Shown: positions 11,420 through 24,063 of the stretch, piece by piece
How positions within the stretch are numbered: position 1 is the first letter of the stretch
Layout of the letters: every line of letters starts with the position of its first letter
Assembly: GCA_050084985.1 (NCBI GenBank)
Contig: JBITNC010000001.1
Location: 70,122,001 to 70,186,000 of the forward strand
Length of the DNA: 64,000 bases
Direction of reading: 5' to 3'
Origin: Nageia nagi
Taxonomy: Eukaryota; Pinophyta
Notes under the pieces: generated by a model
What the model was told of the DNA's origin: nothing
Database searches by the model: none
What the model saw: the letters and a program-made list of their open reading frames with translations, nothing else
Translations under genes and position numbers: made by a program

Positions 11420-12600
11420 TTGATAGGACATACACACCTTAAACTCTAAACTCTAAACCCTTAAACCCTAAACCCTTAAGAAAAGTAAACAAATCAAAGC
11501 ACTAAAATGTAAACCCTAAACCCTTAAACCTTAAATAAATCTAAACCTTGAAACAAATGTAAACCCTTAAGCCTTAAACAAACCTAAGAACTAAAATGTA
11601 AACCCTAAAATCCAAAATTCTAAACCCTTAAACCTAAACCCTAAACCCTTACTTACCCTAAATCAATAAAATTTTAAACCCTTAACCCTAAAGTTCTTAA
11701 ACCTAAGTAACCCTTAAGCTCTTTAACCCCTTTAACATCATGTTTAACCTTATGGGTCAAATGTTTAACCCTATAAACCTAAACACTAAAATGTAAACCC
11801 TATTAAACCCTAAAACCCTACCCATAAACCCTTTAACTCTTCAACCCTAAATATTTAAACTCTTAAACCCTTTACCCTAAACCCTTAAAATCTTAAACCT
11901 TTAATCATTATCTTCAAGTCTTTACCTATAAAACTCTAAACCCTAAACCCAAGTAACTCCATTGGTCAAATGTCTAACCCTTTTTACAAAATGTTTCACC
12001 ACTTTGATTAAGGATCATAGTAATCTCCTATTGTTTTTTAAAAATAATCATCAACTATATGTTTATAAATTCAACTATATGTTTGTAAACTCTAAACCCT
12101 TAAAACCTAAATCTTAAATGCTAAACCCTTAAGCCAAGTAAACAAACCTAAATACTAAAATATAAACCCTAAACCCTTAAGCTTAAACAAACCTAAACTC
12201 TTAAAAAAATGTACACCTTAAACCCTTAAACCTTAAACAAACCTAAGAACTAGAACATAAACCCTAAATCCTAAACCCTTAAAACTTAAACCCTTACTTT
12301 CCCTAAATCTCTAAACTCTTAAACCGTTAGCTCTTAAGTTCTTAAACCCAAGTAATACTTAAACTCTTTAACCCCTTTAACATCATGTTTGACCCCATTG
12401 GTTAAATATTTAGTCCCTATAACCCTATAATCCTAAACATTAAAATGTAAACCCTAAAACCTAGCCCTAAACCATTCAACTCTTCAACCATAAATCCTTA
12501 AACTCTTAAACCCTTTACCCTAAACCCTTAAAATCTTAAACCTGAGTAACCCTTAAAATATTTAAACCTTTAATTGTAAAAATATAAACCCTAAATGACC
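11420..12600. repeat. Degenerate interstitial telomere-like repeats
   Basis: About 1.2 kb of short, broken runs of CCCTAAA (the plant telomere unit), mixed with CCCTTAAA, CTCTAAA and AAACCTAAA variants. Pure runs are no more than two to three units, so this is not a functional chromosome end but old telomere-type DNA inside the chromosome. Two similar halves (about 11,440-11,960 and 12,080-12,600) share segments such as the CCCCTTTAACATCATGTTT block near 11,730 and 12,370, which suggests a duplication of roughly 640 bp within the block. Confidence 0.8.
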
Positions 12601-14759
12601 AGTAACTCCATTAGTCAAATGTCTAACCTTTTTTGCAAAATGTTAGAATCTCTTTGATTAAGTGTTCATTTTAATCTCTTTTTTGTTTGTACAAATTAAT
12701 CATATGACTATACATTTATAAATACTTTTGGATAAAATTTGATCATAGGTCCTACAATTCAATTTAGTTTAAAAAGGATATTAAAATACTTATATATCTA
12801 TTCACTTCTAGACAAACTTTGAAAGGTCCTACAAATAATTGTTGGTAAAGTTTTCAAACCCGTTGGTCAAGTGGTCATATTAATCTCCTATGTGTTTGTG
12901 AGAAGTAATCATTCAACTATATGTTTGTAAATATTGTCTTATATACTTTGATAGGTCCTATATATGATACATTTTTAGTAAATCTCATAATTAAGGTTCT
13001 TAAGATAATTAATAGGAGTGTCAAATAACTTGATTACCTATAGAATTTAGTAGTTGTACTTGTAGCAAAATTCTAAGAACTACTCTAATAGTAGGAGTAT
13101 AAACATGAGCTAGAGATGTCATTTTAAGTGGTATATAGAAGGAAATTTTGAAAGTGGAAATAAACCTAATCAATAATCCATGATCATGTGAAGAGGGGTT
13201 TATTAATTAAATAATTTCTCAATTAGTTGAAGAAGGGCCATGAGAATGTTGAAAAACACCTAAAATTATAAAAGGATATAAAGATTCAAATACATACTTG
13301 CATTCATTTCCATAGTCATTGAATTTGAAGCTTCATTCAATGGTTCATCATCTACAATAATATCTACATTCATGTTCTCTTCAATTTCCTTGTATTCAAT
13401 TGGAATGGAACTTTCAAGTAATTCATTATAATTTGGTTCTTTATTATTTACTCTTTTTTCTCTTTCCTATGTGCATCCTTCTCTCTTTTTGCAATAATGT
13501 CCTTAGATAATAAGACCCTCCTTCCTCTCTTTTTTTGGATTTTTTATCACCCATGATGTTGATTAACTTGAGAATTTTACAAATTCAATGCTGAATATCT
13601 TCAAAAGATAACTGTAATTGCAATGATTGCTTCAAGATTTAAGGCTTTAATTCTCATTGTAAAAAACTTAATTCAACTTTAAATTGATTGAAATAGATGC
13701 CTTGGATCTCAACCTTAGTATATTGATTGAATAATGTGCATGAATATGATAAAACCAAGTCAATTCCTACAAAAAATGTCACTATCTTTTGTATTGTACG
13801 AATGGAAAAGAATGATGCAAAGATCATCTCTATCTAGGAGGTTGATTTTTTATCCTATCGGATTAAAAAATAGTAGGATCCGATATGTTTAACAACTATA
13901 ACATATCAAGATCATGATACATTAAAAATTCACACCCCATGCATCCCTGCCCTAGCTTTGAATTTAGGCTCGAAAAAGGCTAGGTGACCCAAACCTGTGC
14001 CTTGGACATGCAAGTAAAATCCCATGGTTGATTTCACTACAAAATCATAGCTTTGGGTATATTTTTCATGGTATTTTAATTGAATTTTATTAAGAAACTT
14101 AAACCAATTTTATATGAAAGAGTGATGAATTCAAATATGCAATGTTTTTTATAGAAATTAATTTTTAGTGAAACTAGTCCATAAAATCAAAATATGAGGG
14201 TCTTGTATTTTCTTAATAAGTTTTTTTTAGAGTTATAAAAAAAATTATACAAGGACAAGCTTCACAAAATTATCTATAATAATAAAAAAATTTGAAAAAA
14301 TATTAAGTTTAGATCAAATTGTGGTGGATGGACACAAGCATTTTTGAAACACAAACATGTCTGATACAAAATTAATAAAAATAAAATACTGATGAAAAAA
14401 TTATGCAAAAATATCCAGGACAAGCTCTAATGTCTTAGGTATATTTTTCTAAAATTATTTAAAAAAATACATTGATTTTAGTCTAATTATGGTGGATGGA
14501 CAAATGCATGGTTTGGTCAAAAATAATTTTTTTAAGTGGTTTTTGTTCATCCTATCGAATTTTAAATTCTATGATCTGGGTATTGAAATAAATTATGTAT
14601 TTGAAAACTAGACTTTGAGCACTACATTTTCACATAGTGACCTTTTTCATGATTTCATGTCTAAATACTTCAAATTTTTAGATCAATCATACCCAAACTT
14701 GAAAATCAAGAAAAACACATCCACTTTTTAGCCTTAAAGTGGAACCAACTTCATGCATC
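12601..14759. other. AT-rich stretch, one weak minus-strand coding relic
   Basis: No gene that I can support. Near 13,260-13,550 the minus strand starts with MGDKKSKKREEGG and then, in another frame, gives a Lys/Glu-rich stretch (AKREKDAHRKEK) and an acidic stretch. This might be a decayed N-terminal region of a host or transposon gene. No known domain is visible. The rest is AT-rich with no repeats that stand out. Confidence 0.4.
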
Positions 14760-14833
14760 CACCCATGACATGATATTAGCATAATAAAACACCTAAGAGA
14801 AGATCACTTTATGTGGACCAAACTTAGGTGTCA
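14760..14833 (-). repeat. End of the distal LTR of the gypsy remnant
   Basis: About 75 bases match 19,015-19,088, including ATATTAGCATAATAAAACAC and the TGGACCAAA segment, with several substitutions. A minus-strand polypurine tract follows at 14,834-14,847. The remainder of this LTR is not recognisable upstream, so it has been truncated or replaced. Confidence 0.55.
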
Positions 14834-14847
14834 ATAATTCCCCCTTT

Positions 14848-16099
14848 ACATATATAATGAAATGAAACAACCTTGAAATATAATTGTGGTTGCAAACGAA
14901 GTAAAAAAATAAAGAAAAGAAAAAATTGATACTTCCCTATTTTGTAGTGGAACCATCTAATCATCAAGTATATTGCCCCCTCTTTACCTTGGTTATGAGA
15001 TGGAATGTCTTGCATGAAGTAGAATCAATCAAGTGTAAATAATTTATCATTGATGACCATTAATTATGTGGAAGGCCTAGTACAATCGCTATTGTTAGTG
15101 CAGACATTGAGGATCCTGAGAAAACTAACTTTATTTTGCCTGAGACTAAAATGAATAGCCTAAAGAATATCTTCCCAAAAAGAATATAGATTTTTAAAAT
15201 ATGCTATATCATAATATCATGAAAATTTATGCCATAATATATTTAATTCTCAAATTATCATAATAAAAGGATCATAAAAATTGTCATAAAGTGATCATAA
15301 AGTAATGGCTAATGCCCCAACCAACAAAGGGAGTGAGTATAAAGTAGCCATAATGAAGTGATCATAAGAATAGCAATAATTTATCATAACTAGCATAACA
15401 TGTAAAGATCATAATTCATGCACATGAGAGATAAATATGTTAAAAGAGATAATCTTTGCATTCTTGATGACATGCCCCTAAGATAGAGTAAAATCAATAA
15501 TATATCCTAGCACCATGTTGGGTTACTTATGCAGTATATCATCTAAAATGACTAATCATAAACTTTTGAAATAATATTCTAATTGATCCATTGTGAACTA
15601 AAAATCATTATGTCTATCCTTGTTACATTATGTGTACCATATCGTCCATGACTTCCTTTGATAAACCATGATTGAACTAAAAAACCTAACAAAATACTTG
15701 ACCACAAATAGACTAGTAGAAAATATGACTAACATAAATATAACAAATTGACCACAAGGATATTAAAATATAAAAAACATAAAGAAATTATGGTTAATTA
15801 TATCTCCAACCAACAAAGGTAATAAGTGATGGTTAAGTATTATCATAATCAACAAAGGGGTAGTATGCAATGCATTATGCAATCTAGACTACATGAATAT
15901 GCATAACTAATCTATATAAAAATGTAATTCTATCTTATATGAAAAATATGGGAAATATTACCTAATGAGTATCTTTGCAAAATAAAACTTTGATCTCTAT
16001 TATGTTTGAATGTGTCATCCTTTATTGAATTATCAAACTTATCATAATGGTCTAGATAGGAAAGATCCTTTATCTTGACCTTCTTTAGTGGTCCTTCTT
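14848..16099 (-). other. Non-coding 3' part of the gypsy remnant
   Basis: AT-rich sequence without open frames of interest. ATCATAA and AGCATAA motifs are scattered densely through 15,190-15,430. A phrase of the type CCAACAAAGG recurs near 15,318, 15,812 and 15,842. I see no pol domain here. Confidence 0.4.
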
Positions 16100-17620
16100 G
16101 GAAAACTTGATCTGTAATGATAGCATGAACATTGCCCCTAGCACAAATGTTTCCCTAGAATTGGTGCTTGGTATCTAAGTTTGCTTCCATGGTTTTGATT
16201 AACTAAATAGTTATCTTCATCTAAAACCTTATATGTCTTCATGCTTTCTTTTTCATATTTATCTTATTATAGTTCCTCTTATTGTTCATCATCTTCATCA
16301 TCATATATGACCATATTGATTGCTTGATGTATGTATTCATTTGTAATTGGTTCCTCTTCCATTTCATTTTCATCTTCACCTTCAGTATCTTGAGTAAGGG
16401 ATGCATTAGCTTTTGATTGTATTGAGCTAACCTATCTAAAATATTCAAACATATTTTCAATAGTACTTGTAGTAATATTAGCATAAATAATCTAATTATT
16501 GAAAATTTTATAAATAATTTCTCTATGATAACCAAATTTCATGTATAATCATATAAGCTAATTTTATCAAAAAAAATCATGATCACAAAAGAGTTTAGTC
16601 TTACCTCCCTTATTACCTTGTTATGGTTGGGAAAAATCTTCAACAAGAGCAACCATGTTGACCGTATTATTGTATCCCTCATCATCAGATTCTTCTATGA
16701 TTTTGTTATTAGATTCCTCATTGGTAACATAATTAACTTATCCATTTTCTAAAATCTTATACAACTTCTTCTTCATTTCAACACACCCACTAGTGAAATG
16801 ACCTTTGAATTGATTATACAAACAATGATATTTCTCCTTATATGAATGGGGATTCTTTTCATCTTCATGATATTCTCTTCCATTTTAAATTTCTATCAAT
16901 CCCTTTGTTAAACTATGAGAACTTATGTGGGATCTATAGGGAGCTTGTAAAAAGGTTTCATGTCTTCTACATATGTACTTGGTTCAACCACATTTACTTG
17001 ATTATTCTCATTCCTTTGATACAAATTTTGATGATTGTCCTTGGTAGAAGATGTATACTTAAGTTAAATAGATCTTAACAAAAACTTTTCTTTCTCAATA
17101 AGCATGTAAACCATATCCATATATGGACCTTTAATATAATCAAGACCTCTTTTATCAAGAATATGATTGATGTTGTCAAGAAATACCTTTGCAATAAATT
17201 TCTCATCCACGGTTTGTTCCATTGATCTTCAAATCTTTACATACCTTTTCATGAATTTTTTCAATCTTTAGGATTGACCTTGCTTATAATGAATTAAATC
17301 TATCAAATCAAAAGGATTTTGAATATTTCATCAAAAGTGACTTTTGAACTCATCTTTTAGATGCTAAAAAGAGGCAATTGAATTAGGTGACAAATTATAA
17401 AACCACTTTCTTGCATCACCAATCAAACTCACAGGAAAATATTTAGCCTTTAACTGATCATTGATTCCACATTTCAACTCCATGGTTACTCATGTCCCCG
17501 AAAATGACTAATTGGATATCCATAACTATTAAATTTTTCTAATTTAGGTTTTGTATCTATTCCAATGAGGACTACATCGTGAAACTCCATGCTCAAGGAA
17601 TTTCCTTTTTCTTGTGTACA
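16100..17620 (-). pseudogene. Ty3-gypsy gag remnant
   Basis: Read right to left in several frames. There is an N-terminal phrase PKLEKFNSYGYPISHF near 17,500-17,560. Then comes the core of the retrotransposon gag domain: INDQLKAKYFPVSL, GDARKWFYNLSPNSI and HLKDEFKSHF (17,330-17,470). A decayed LIDLIHYKQGQS follows near 17,280. Downstream, at about 16,740-16,830, is a zinc-knuckle-like YCLYNQFKGHFTSGC with Lys-rich sequence after it. Stops and frameshifts occur in almost every block. The wording fits gypsy Gag of the plant non-chromovirus type rather than copia Gag. It has no product. Confidence 0.7.
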
Positions 17621-18312
17621 ATCAACACCTACCCCAAACTAACTCTAAAGAAAATTTATTCTCATATTCCAACTGCTTAAATTGTTATGTTGTGGCATTA
17701 AAATATGTATCCCCAACATTAACATTGATGATATCATAGGCATTACCCCCAACATTAGTACCCATATTATATTGCTCTACTAATATTGCCATGTCTATCA
17801 CACTTAGAGAAATAGATATCAAATACCTCCATAAACCTTGGAATTTTTGGTGATAAAAAATGACCCAAAAAATATGCTAATTTTGCAAAATATGACCTTA
17901 AAAAATCATCAAAATGTTCCAATATGAAATACATGTGTGAGATAAGATTTTCTAATGCAAAAAGCACACAAAATCGACTAGAATATAGATTGAAAATTTG
18001 GATTTTTCTACAAAAAAATTATTTCTCAACCAAAATTCTTAGAAAAATGTTGCAATAATCCCAATTTAACCTTCCATAAGTTTCCTATCATGAATATATA
18101 GGGTTTAGGTAAAATTAGAGGGTACAAACAACCACCAAATATTCAAAAATTAAGCTCAAAATCTAGGGTTTTATGCAAAAATAAAATTCCATAAAAAATT
18201 CTTCAACTCACAATTCCATAAAAAGGCATGCAAATAAATTCAAATTGGGTTCAATAAATACTTTTCAAATCTAATTAAAATATGGATATACTATAAATGG
18301 TGGGCACCAATA

Positions 18313-19088
18313 TGTTGAATATTTTTAGTAATCCCTAATATTACACTAGGTAAAAACTATTCTAAACATTAATATTCAATCATGAGAATAATAAGATGAA
18401 GTATAACAAAATGAAAAAATAAAATAATACTCAAAATATTGGATCAAGATAACACCAATGCACTAATGAGAAAGGGATCAAGAGATAGCTACATACCTAT
18501 AAATCCCTATCTAGAAGAAGTTGATTATATACAAATTGGAACTTGCCTAAGTTTGTGACCTTGATGTGCAAATCCAATGAAATATAGTAGAAATAAGGAT
18601 AGCATGGATGCCAATGATAACACAAGGACTAGGTATAGAACAAAAATGTGGATGCCAATGACAACACAAGCACTAGGGTTCTAATCGAGTGAGATTTACC
18701 ACCAAGGATCGATGGAAACATAATATCAACAAGTCAAGCCAAACATATAATTGCGAAAGATGGAATAAAATATACACTCGAGTAATAAAGAGATTCCAAT
18801 CTTAATAGGTGGCATTAAGCAACACCTAAATATTAAAACCAACTATCGAGATAAATTTTTTATGCTTTTCTATGTAATTATACTTACCTTTAATTATGAA
18901 AGATAACCTCCACATAGAAGCTAGCATCAACATTGGGGTACCTTATACAAATAAAGAAAATATTACATGAGAGATGTCATAAGTGGTCCAACATATAATA
19001 TATGATATTAATTTAATGAAATGACATAATATTAGCATAATAAAACACATAAGAGGGGACCACCTTAGTGGACCAAAATTAGATGTCA
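18313..19088 (-). repeat. Candidate 5' LTR of the gypsy remnant
   Basis: Begins on the plus strand with TGTTGAATAT and ends with ATGTCA, giving TG...CA type ends in both directions. The inner edge lies beside the primer-site-like TTGGTGCCCACC (minus strand, 18,303-18,314). Length is about 776 bp. Confidence 0.55.
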
Positions 19089-20779
19089 ACAATATGCTTA
19101 AAAACTTGTACATATTGATCTTCTATACAAACATGGAGAATCCTCAATATTCATATTTGAAGCACCATTACACTCTGATTATCATTTCTCTCCACTTTGA
19201 TTGTAGTTAACCTTTTTCTATTAAAAAATATATTGAATATTTTAGAAATACTAACATTATTAATTGATATTGTAACTGATAAAAATAAATAATGATCATA
19301 AAACTATATCTCTATAGTTGAGAGAACTCTGATCCTTTTGAGGGGAAAGTAAAATAGGAATAACTAAACCTTTTAAATAATAGAATACCTTATAGTATAA
19401 TACTAACAAATAGTTTGTCATGCATATTTTAGTTTTATTATTTTATAATTGCTTCACTCAAATCATATTGCATACACTTGGAAATAAAGGTGTACTAATC
19501 AAAATACAACCTATTAAGTGTATGAAACACATAGACCAAATGGATGCATTAATAGGTCTTTCCTTCAAAACTATATGTTCTTGAAAGAATTCTATAATAT
19601 ATTTGAGCAAATTGTTAGCAACACATTTCAAATCCAATCCCCTTGATGAATGCATATCTATAAAATTAATAATAATATCAATATTTGTAATTAAAAATCA
19701 AATTAAAAGAAATAATATTATAGAAATAAATTATAATTATGTGGTTCATACAAATAAAGTTGGTAATGAGACTCAAGAGATTTTTTATCCATTTCATCCA
19801 AATTATCAAGGTTCATAAGGAGACTGCTAATAATCTTGTATGGGATTCATATGAGATGCTTGATATCAATAAGAGATGTACCAAATGAAAGTCACATTAT
19901 TTTGATATCAACATAAAAAAATATCCATCTCATTATTGTAGAAGAACATCAAAAAGTTGGACAATCAGATGTTCGTATTGTATTATGGCATGTAAATGAA
20001 TCCATAAAATTCTATATCATCAATCCAATTTGTTAATGCTTTTAACTTTTTTAAGTCTACAAATGGATAGGCAAATTGAGTCTTTAAAAGAGAATCATGA
20101 ATGGGAAGAGGAATAACACATCTTAGAAGCATGTTTGAACCCTTCAAATATGAACATATTGTGTGAACTAGGAAAATTGAAAAATGAAAGGATTTAATAA
20201 ACTAGAGGAATCTAGGATTTTTAGATGAATCAAATGAATGGATGGAGTGGATGGAGTGGATGAAATGAAAAATTACCTGAAATGGTTATTTATAGAACTT
20301 GAAACTTGTTTTATTTATTTCTATATATGACAAGTGTATGGTTATATGCCTCTACCCAAGTGGTTATCTATTATAACTAATCGATAATATGTTGCAATCA
20401 AGCAACAACATACTACAACTAAGCAATTGCATGATGCAACCTAGTAGTTACATGTTGTAACTAGCAGTCGTAGCATACAACCCAATGATTCTAACTCAAT
20501 TGCATGTTGTAAATGGCTAATTGGATAAGGTATAAGTCACCTTGAATCAATTCATAAAAAATGTGAAACTTTAAATTCATTAGTATTTCTATTTATTTTT
20601 TATCTTCCATTTTAATTCACCATCATTTTGGTATCCCATTCGATCAAATTCATCATGGTTTCAAAATCAATTCACCATCATTTATATAAGTTAAATCGAC
20701 AAAGGTGATATTAAAATGAACCCTAAATGGTGATGTTTGGTAGAAGGAGCCTCTATTTCATCCATTAATGTATGGGGAT
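19089..20779. other. AT-rich spacer with a short low-complexity segment
   Basis: No gene or transposon that I can recognise. At 20,335-20,520 the sequence is a degenerate run of GTTGCAA, CAACTA and TTGTAACTA motifs on both strands, likely a decayed simple repeat. Open frames at 19,458-19,655 and 19,603-19,818 overlap on opposite strands and show no domain. Confidence 0.4.
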
Positions 20780-23060
20780 CATCTGTAGTAACCCACTAGG
20801 GAAATCATCTAGTTCAAATCCAATGGGTCCATGCTTAGAGATTTTGTAGAAAAGAAATTGCATCAATATGGATATTTTTTCCTTACAAACTAGAGACTAG
20901 ATTCTGTAGGATTCCTTCAAATAACTTCATAATATGAAGCTAGAAGATAAGATCACCTATGATGTTATTACTGATAATATATCCTTTTCTTTATGGCCCA
21001 AGGTAGATAAGAATTTTTATTAACTATGGTGGTTAGATTGGGATTGACCAAGGACTATTCCCTTACTCTAGTAAAAAGTTATTCTTGGCTCTCTCCTCAT
21101 ATGCCCATGAATGCAATACTCAATGAATAGTGAGACTTAATTTATTTACGTTCAAGGTGGAGTCTTCAATTTCAAATGTTATGAGCTCCAAATATTAAAC
21201 CAAAATAAGTTTATTTTGCATGGAGCCTACTTTACAAGGGCTTCCATTAAGGCAATGTTTGAAATATTTGGGTATTAAAAATCCTACATATTACTTTTTT
21301 GGTAAACTTGAAGATTACCTTCATGTGTTCTAGAATTGTCAAAAAGCTCTAACAACTTTGACCTAGCTTGAATTCTTCTTATGATCCTATATGCCTTATC
21401 GCCTCTCATAGGGTGTCAAGTTTTGTTGGGAGACCCTCCTGGTTTCTCAAAACCTTTGGTTGAAATCCACATTATCCTTAGAATTAACATTTTATTCTAT
21501 ATTTGGAAGTCTTCTAACAAAATTGCTCTCTCTAACAATTCTCCCTCTACTTCTTTCTCAATTGCTAATGAGTATGCAATTTCTTATGACACTTGATTTC
21601 AGAATTCTATATAGGTGAAGAAAGTAAATATAGAAATTCAACACATCATAACCTCATGAAGCATTGGGAGAATGCACATTGTACCATCAATAAAGTTCTC
21701 ACTAATTCCTCATAAAGAGGACGTTCAAGCTCTAGGTTCCATTCAATACTACCAAAAAAGGTATTTGCATCCTTTTTTGTGTCTAAACTCTTTGTTATTT
21801 TTTTGTGTTTTTCCAATTTTTTGACACAAAAAGGATGCAAATTCCATACCAGAATTTGCATCATTTTTTGGCCACTTTTTTCATCTTTAAAGCCACTTTT
21901 TTCTTCCTTAAAGCCACTTTTTGCATCATTTTGCCAAATTTGTGTTGAAATTTATTATTTACATCAGTTTTTGTGTCTAATTTTCATAATTTGCATCAAT
22001 TTTCAAAATAAAATATCCTAGAATTGTAGATCTATTAATTCTATATATTTAAAAGAAAGGGGCTCAAAATGATATCTGAATCAAAAGTTACGACCTCTAC
22101 AAGGTACATCATTTTTATTAGGTCTTTGGGGCAATGACATAGGTCATTATATATTATTTTTCTAAATCATACAGTAAAGTTTTTAATGTCTTCTTCTTTG
22201 TCGATCTTCGAAGGAGTTTTCTTTTCTGCAACTATGGGCTTATTCTCTTTTTTCTTTTCTTCAACTATAGAGTTTTTTTTTCTGTGGCTTATTCTCTATG
22301 GGCTTCTTGTTTGTCTTGGGCACCATAGCTACAATCGAAACATGAAAACTAAGGAAGAAAAAAATTAGCTAAAGTGTATGAAATGTAAGGATTGTAGGGA
22401 GGGTTTGTTGATATATATAGATAGGAGAGGGTATTTGGCTATTAGGTAATCATTTTTGACATGAATGGAGGATGAAATGAATGTGAGCCATCGATTGGTC
22501 GATTGATGAATAGGCAAAACATGTTTCATATTTTTTTAATGAAATGTGATGTAAATTTTGCATTGAAATTTGCATCGAAAAAGGTGAAAAATGGAAAAAA
22601 ATAAAATGACACGTCAATTTTCATTTTTCATGTTTTAAGACATAAAAAAGGATGCAAATCGACCTTTTGATAGTATTGATTCCTGGAGGAGGTCCCCTCG
22701 TTCGGACAAGCATTGTTCTCAATCTCCCTATTTACTAAGAATAAGAATATAAGTAGGGTGATCTCTTCTTGTTAGGTTACTAGTTGGGACGTTCACATGG
22801 CTATTGCAAACCCAATTACAAGATGAGGAAATGCCCATATGGTTGCTTCTGTATCGATGATCGGTAGGCTAGGGAGATCATGGCGATATTCCCATCTTCG
22901 ATGACATTAATGACCCTAGCATTAATACATTCAATGAGCCTAGCAACATCATTGATGAGGGTCGAAGCATTCCAATTCCATCCAATACTGGTTGGCATCA
23001 CATTGATCAATGTGAAGATCTATCACCACTTTCTCTTAAGATCAATGAATGAATTATTTT
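20780..23060 (+). pseudogene. LINE remnant with zinc-binding RT region, interrupted by a DNA transposon
   Basis: Between 21,240 and 21,640 the plus strand carries, in shifting frames, the phrase NIWVLKILHITFLVNLKITF / YFFGKLEDYLHVF.NCQ and then LLGDPPGFSKPLVEIH..RINILFYIWKS. This is the layout of the zinc-binding region at the C-terminal end of plant LINE reverse transcriptases: Cys-pair, then His...Cys, then a W-rich helix with IW. Weaker parts of the same protein seem to lie upstream from 20,780. After the inserted element at 21,743-22,679 the sequence 22,680-23,060 may continue the 3' part. Several stops are present. The family is supported by motif order only. Confidence 0.5.
21743..22679. 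mobile_element. Non-autonomous DNA transposon (MITE-like, 937 bp)
   Basis: The ends 21,743-21,783 and 22,639-22,679 are inverted repeats of about 41 bases. I count two substitutions and two small indels between them. They begin TCAATACTA(C/T)CAAAA and contain ATTTGCATCCTTTTTT. The motif TTTGCATC or its complement is repeated at least eight times inside, clustered near both ends, as in subterminal repeats of CACTA or hAT elements. The CTACCAAAA start is CACTA-like but lacks the exact CACTA. A possible TTCC duplication flanks it (21,737-21,740 and 22,680-22,683). No transposase is present. The open frame at 22,186-22,368 is low-complexity Phe/Ser/Leu. Confidence 0.7.
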
Positions 23061-23199
23061 ATGGTCATTTGACTTCACTTTTTATGTTAATTATTAGTTA
23101 TTTATTGTAAATTTTTATTGTTTTGTTTTGTTATCCAAACCTTATCTCGATAAGTTTGATACCAATTCGAAGTATGCTCATCTATCCACTTTTTAATTT

Positions 23200-23570
23200 A
23201 AAAATACTTTTTCATTCAAAAAAAATAAAAAATCAAAAACTTTAAAAATAAAAAAAAATATTAAAAATAATTAAGTAATAATAATAAAAGCAAAAATTAA
23301 TTAAAAATTAAAAATAAATCTAAAGGTAATTGAACCTATAAATAGTCTTGTCATTATTTTAAGGTTTATTTTTGCATCCACCCATCAGCCAAGTTTAGAT
23401 AGAAGAAGTCCTAAGTTTCAATGTTATCTTAGTTTTCCATTTCATCCTAGGTTTCAATTTCATTTCATTTATCTTAGGGTTCAATTTCGTTTTAATTTTC
23501 CATTTCATCTTAGGTTTCAGTTTCATCCTAAGTTCCAATTTTGTCCTAGCTTTTGATTTTACCTTGTGAC
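23200..23570. repeat. A-rich tract followed by degenerate tandem repeat
   Basis: 23,210-23,320 is almost only A and T, with long A runs. At 23,400-23,560 units of about 20 bases of the type TTTCATCCTAGGTTTCAA repeat about seven times with changes. The complementary strand reads as a Lys/Pro-rich frame (KLKPKMKWK), which is a by-product of the repeat. Confidence 0.6.
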
Positions 23571-23849
23571 ATAGATGAGAGAGCGAACAATAGGTACACC
23601 CAGGGTATAAGAAAAAAAATTTGGTGTCGTTGATTCTTGTGAGTCTTTGTATTTTTATAATTGAAACCATACAAGAAAGAAAATTACCAAATCGAAATGA
23701 ATATCACTATCACACAATTCTGCAAAGATAGGAAACTGAAGCTTGCACAAGTTTCTACAATATAGATTCATCCAGTGTAAGGTTGACTGTACAAGTCTAA
23801 CATACGCCCAAAATGTTTTCAATATATGACTAAATAAGATGTCTTCTCA

Positions 23850-24063
23850 TGGAATATCATAATTCAGGTTATCAAAGACATGGCTTTTCTTCGATAAACA
23901 TCGGCACTATTCTAGTAGATGCGACAAACAGCAGAGGAACCAATCAACCAATTCGCATTTCCCAGAGTGTTCAAAGCACGTACCAAATTGGGAGATTTGC
24001 AACAAGGTTCAGTCATAACCAAGATCTTTTTAATAGTAGATTTCTATCGCATGTTGTGGTTAT
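23850..24063 (+). pseudogene. PPR-protein pseudogene, upstream part
   Basis: The plus strand has, in one frame, QSVQSTYQIGRFATRFSHN and then SRFLSHVVV. This continues after the copia insertion at 29,169 with a decayed NALIDMYAKC-like stretch and LFDKMP-like wording. The order is that of pentatricopeptide-repeat proteins of the plant PLS class, in which an inter-repeat linker with IH..V...GF is followed by VVV.NALIDMYAKCG and FDKMP. PPR proteins act in organelle RNA editing and processing. Here the frame is broken repeatedly, so it is a relic. Joining 24,063 to 29,174 across the transposon, with one copy of its target-site duplication, restores the order of motifs. Confidence 0.5.

Larger units (their letters stand above)
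14760..19088 (-). mobile_element. Ty3-gypsy retrotransposon remnant, mainly gag
   Basis: A minus-strand retroelement relic. The right candidate LTR is 18,313-19,088. Its inner edge is followed on the minus strand by TTGGTGCCCACC, a primer-site-like junction typical of plant gypsy elements. The last 75 bases or so of that LTR recur at 14,760-14,833, next to a purine tract (minus strand AAAGGGGGAAT), so this marks the other LTR, but I could not follow its match further. The only coding part recognised is gag at about 16,100-17,620. No reverse transcriptase or integrase was seen, so the element is internally deleted or naturally short. The outer boundaries are less certain than for the copia elements. 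Confidence 0.6.

Noticed and set aside
22186-22368. A Phe/Ser/Leu-rich open frame inside the MITE
   Set aside because: Low-complexity text from a T-rich segment. MITEs of this size encode nothing.
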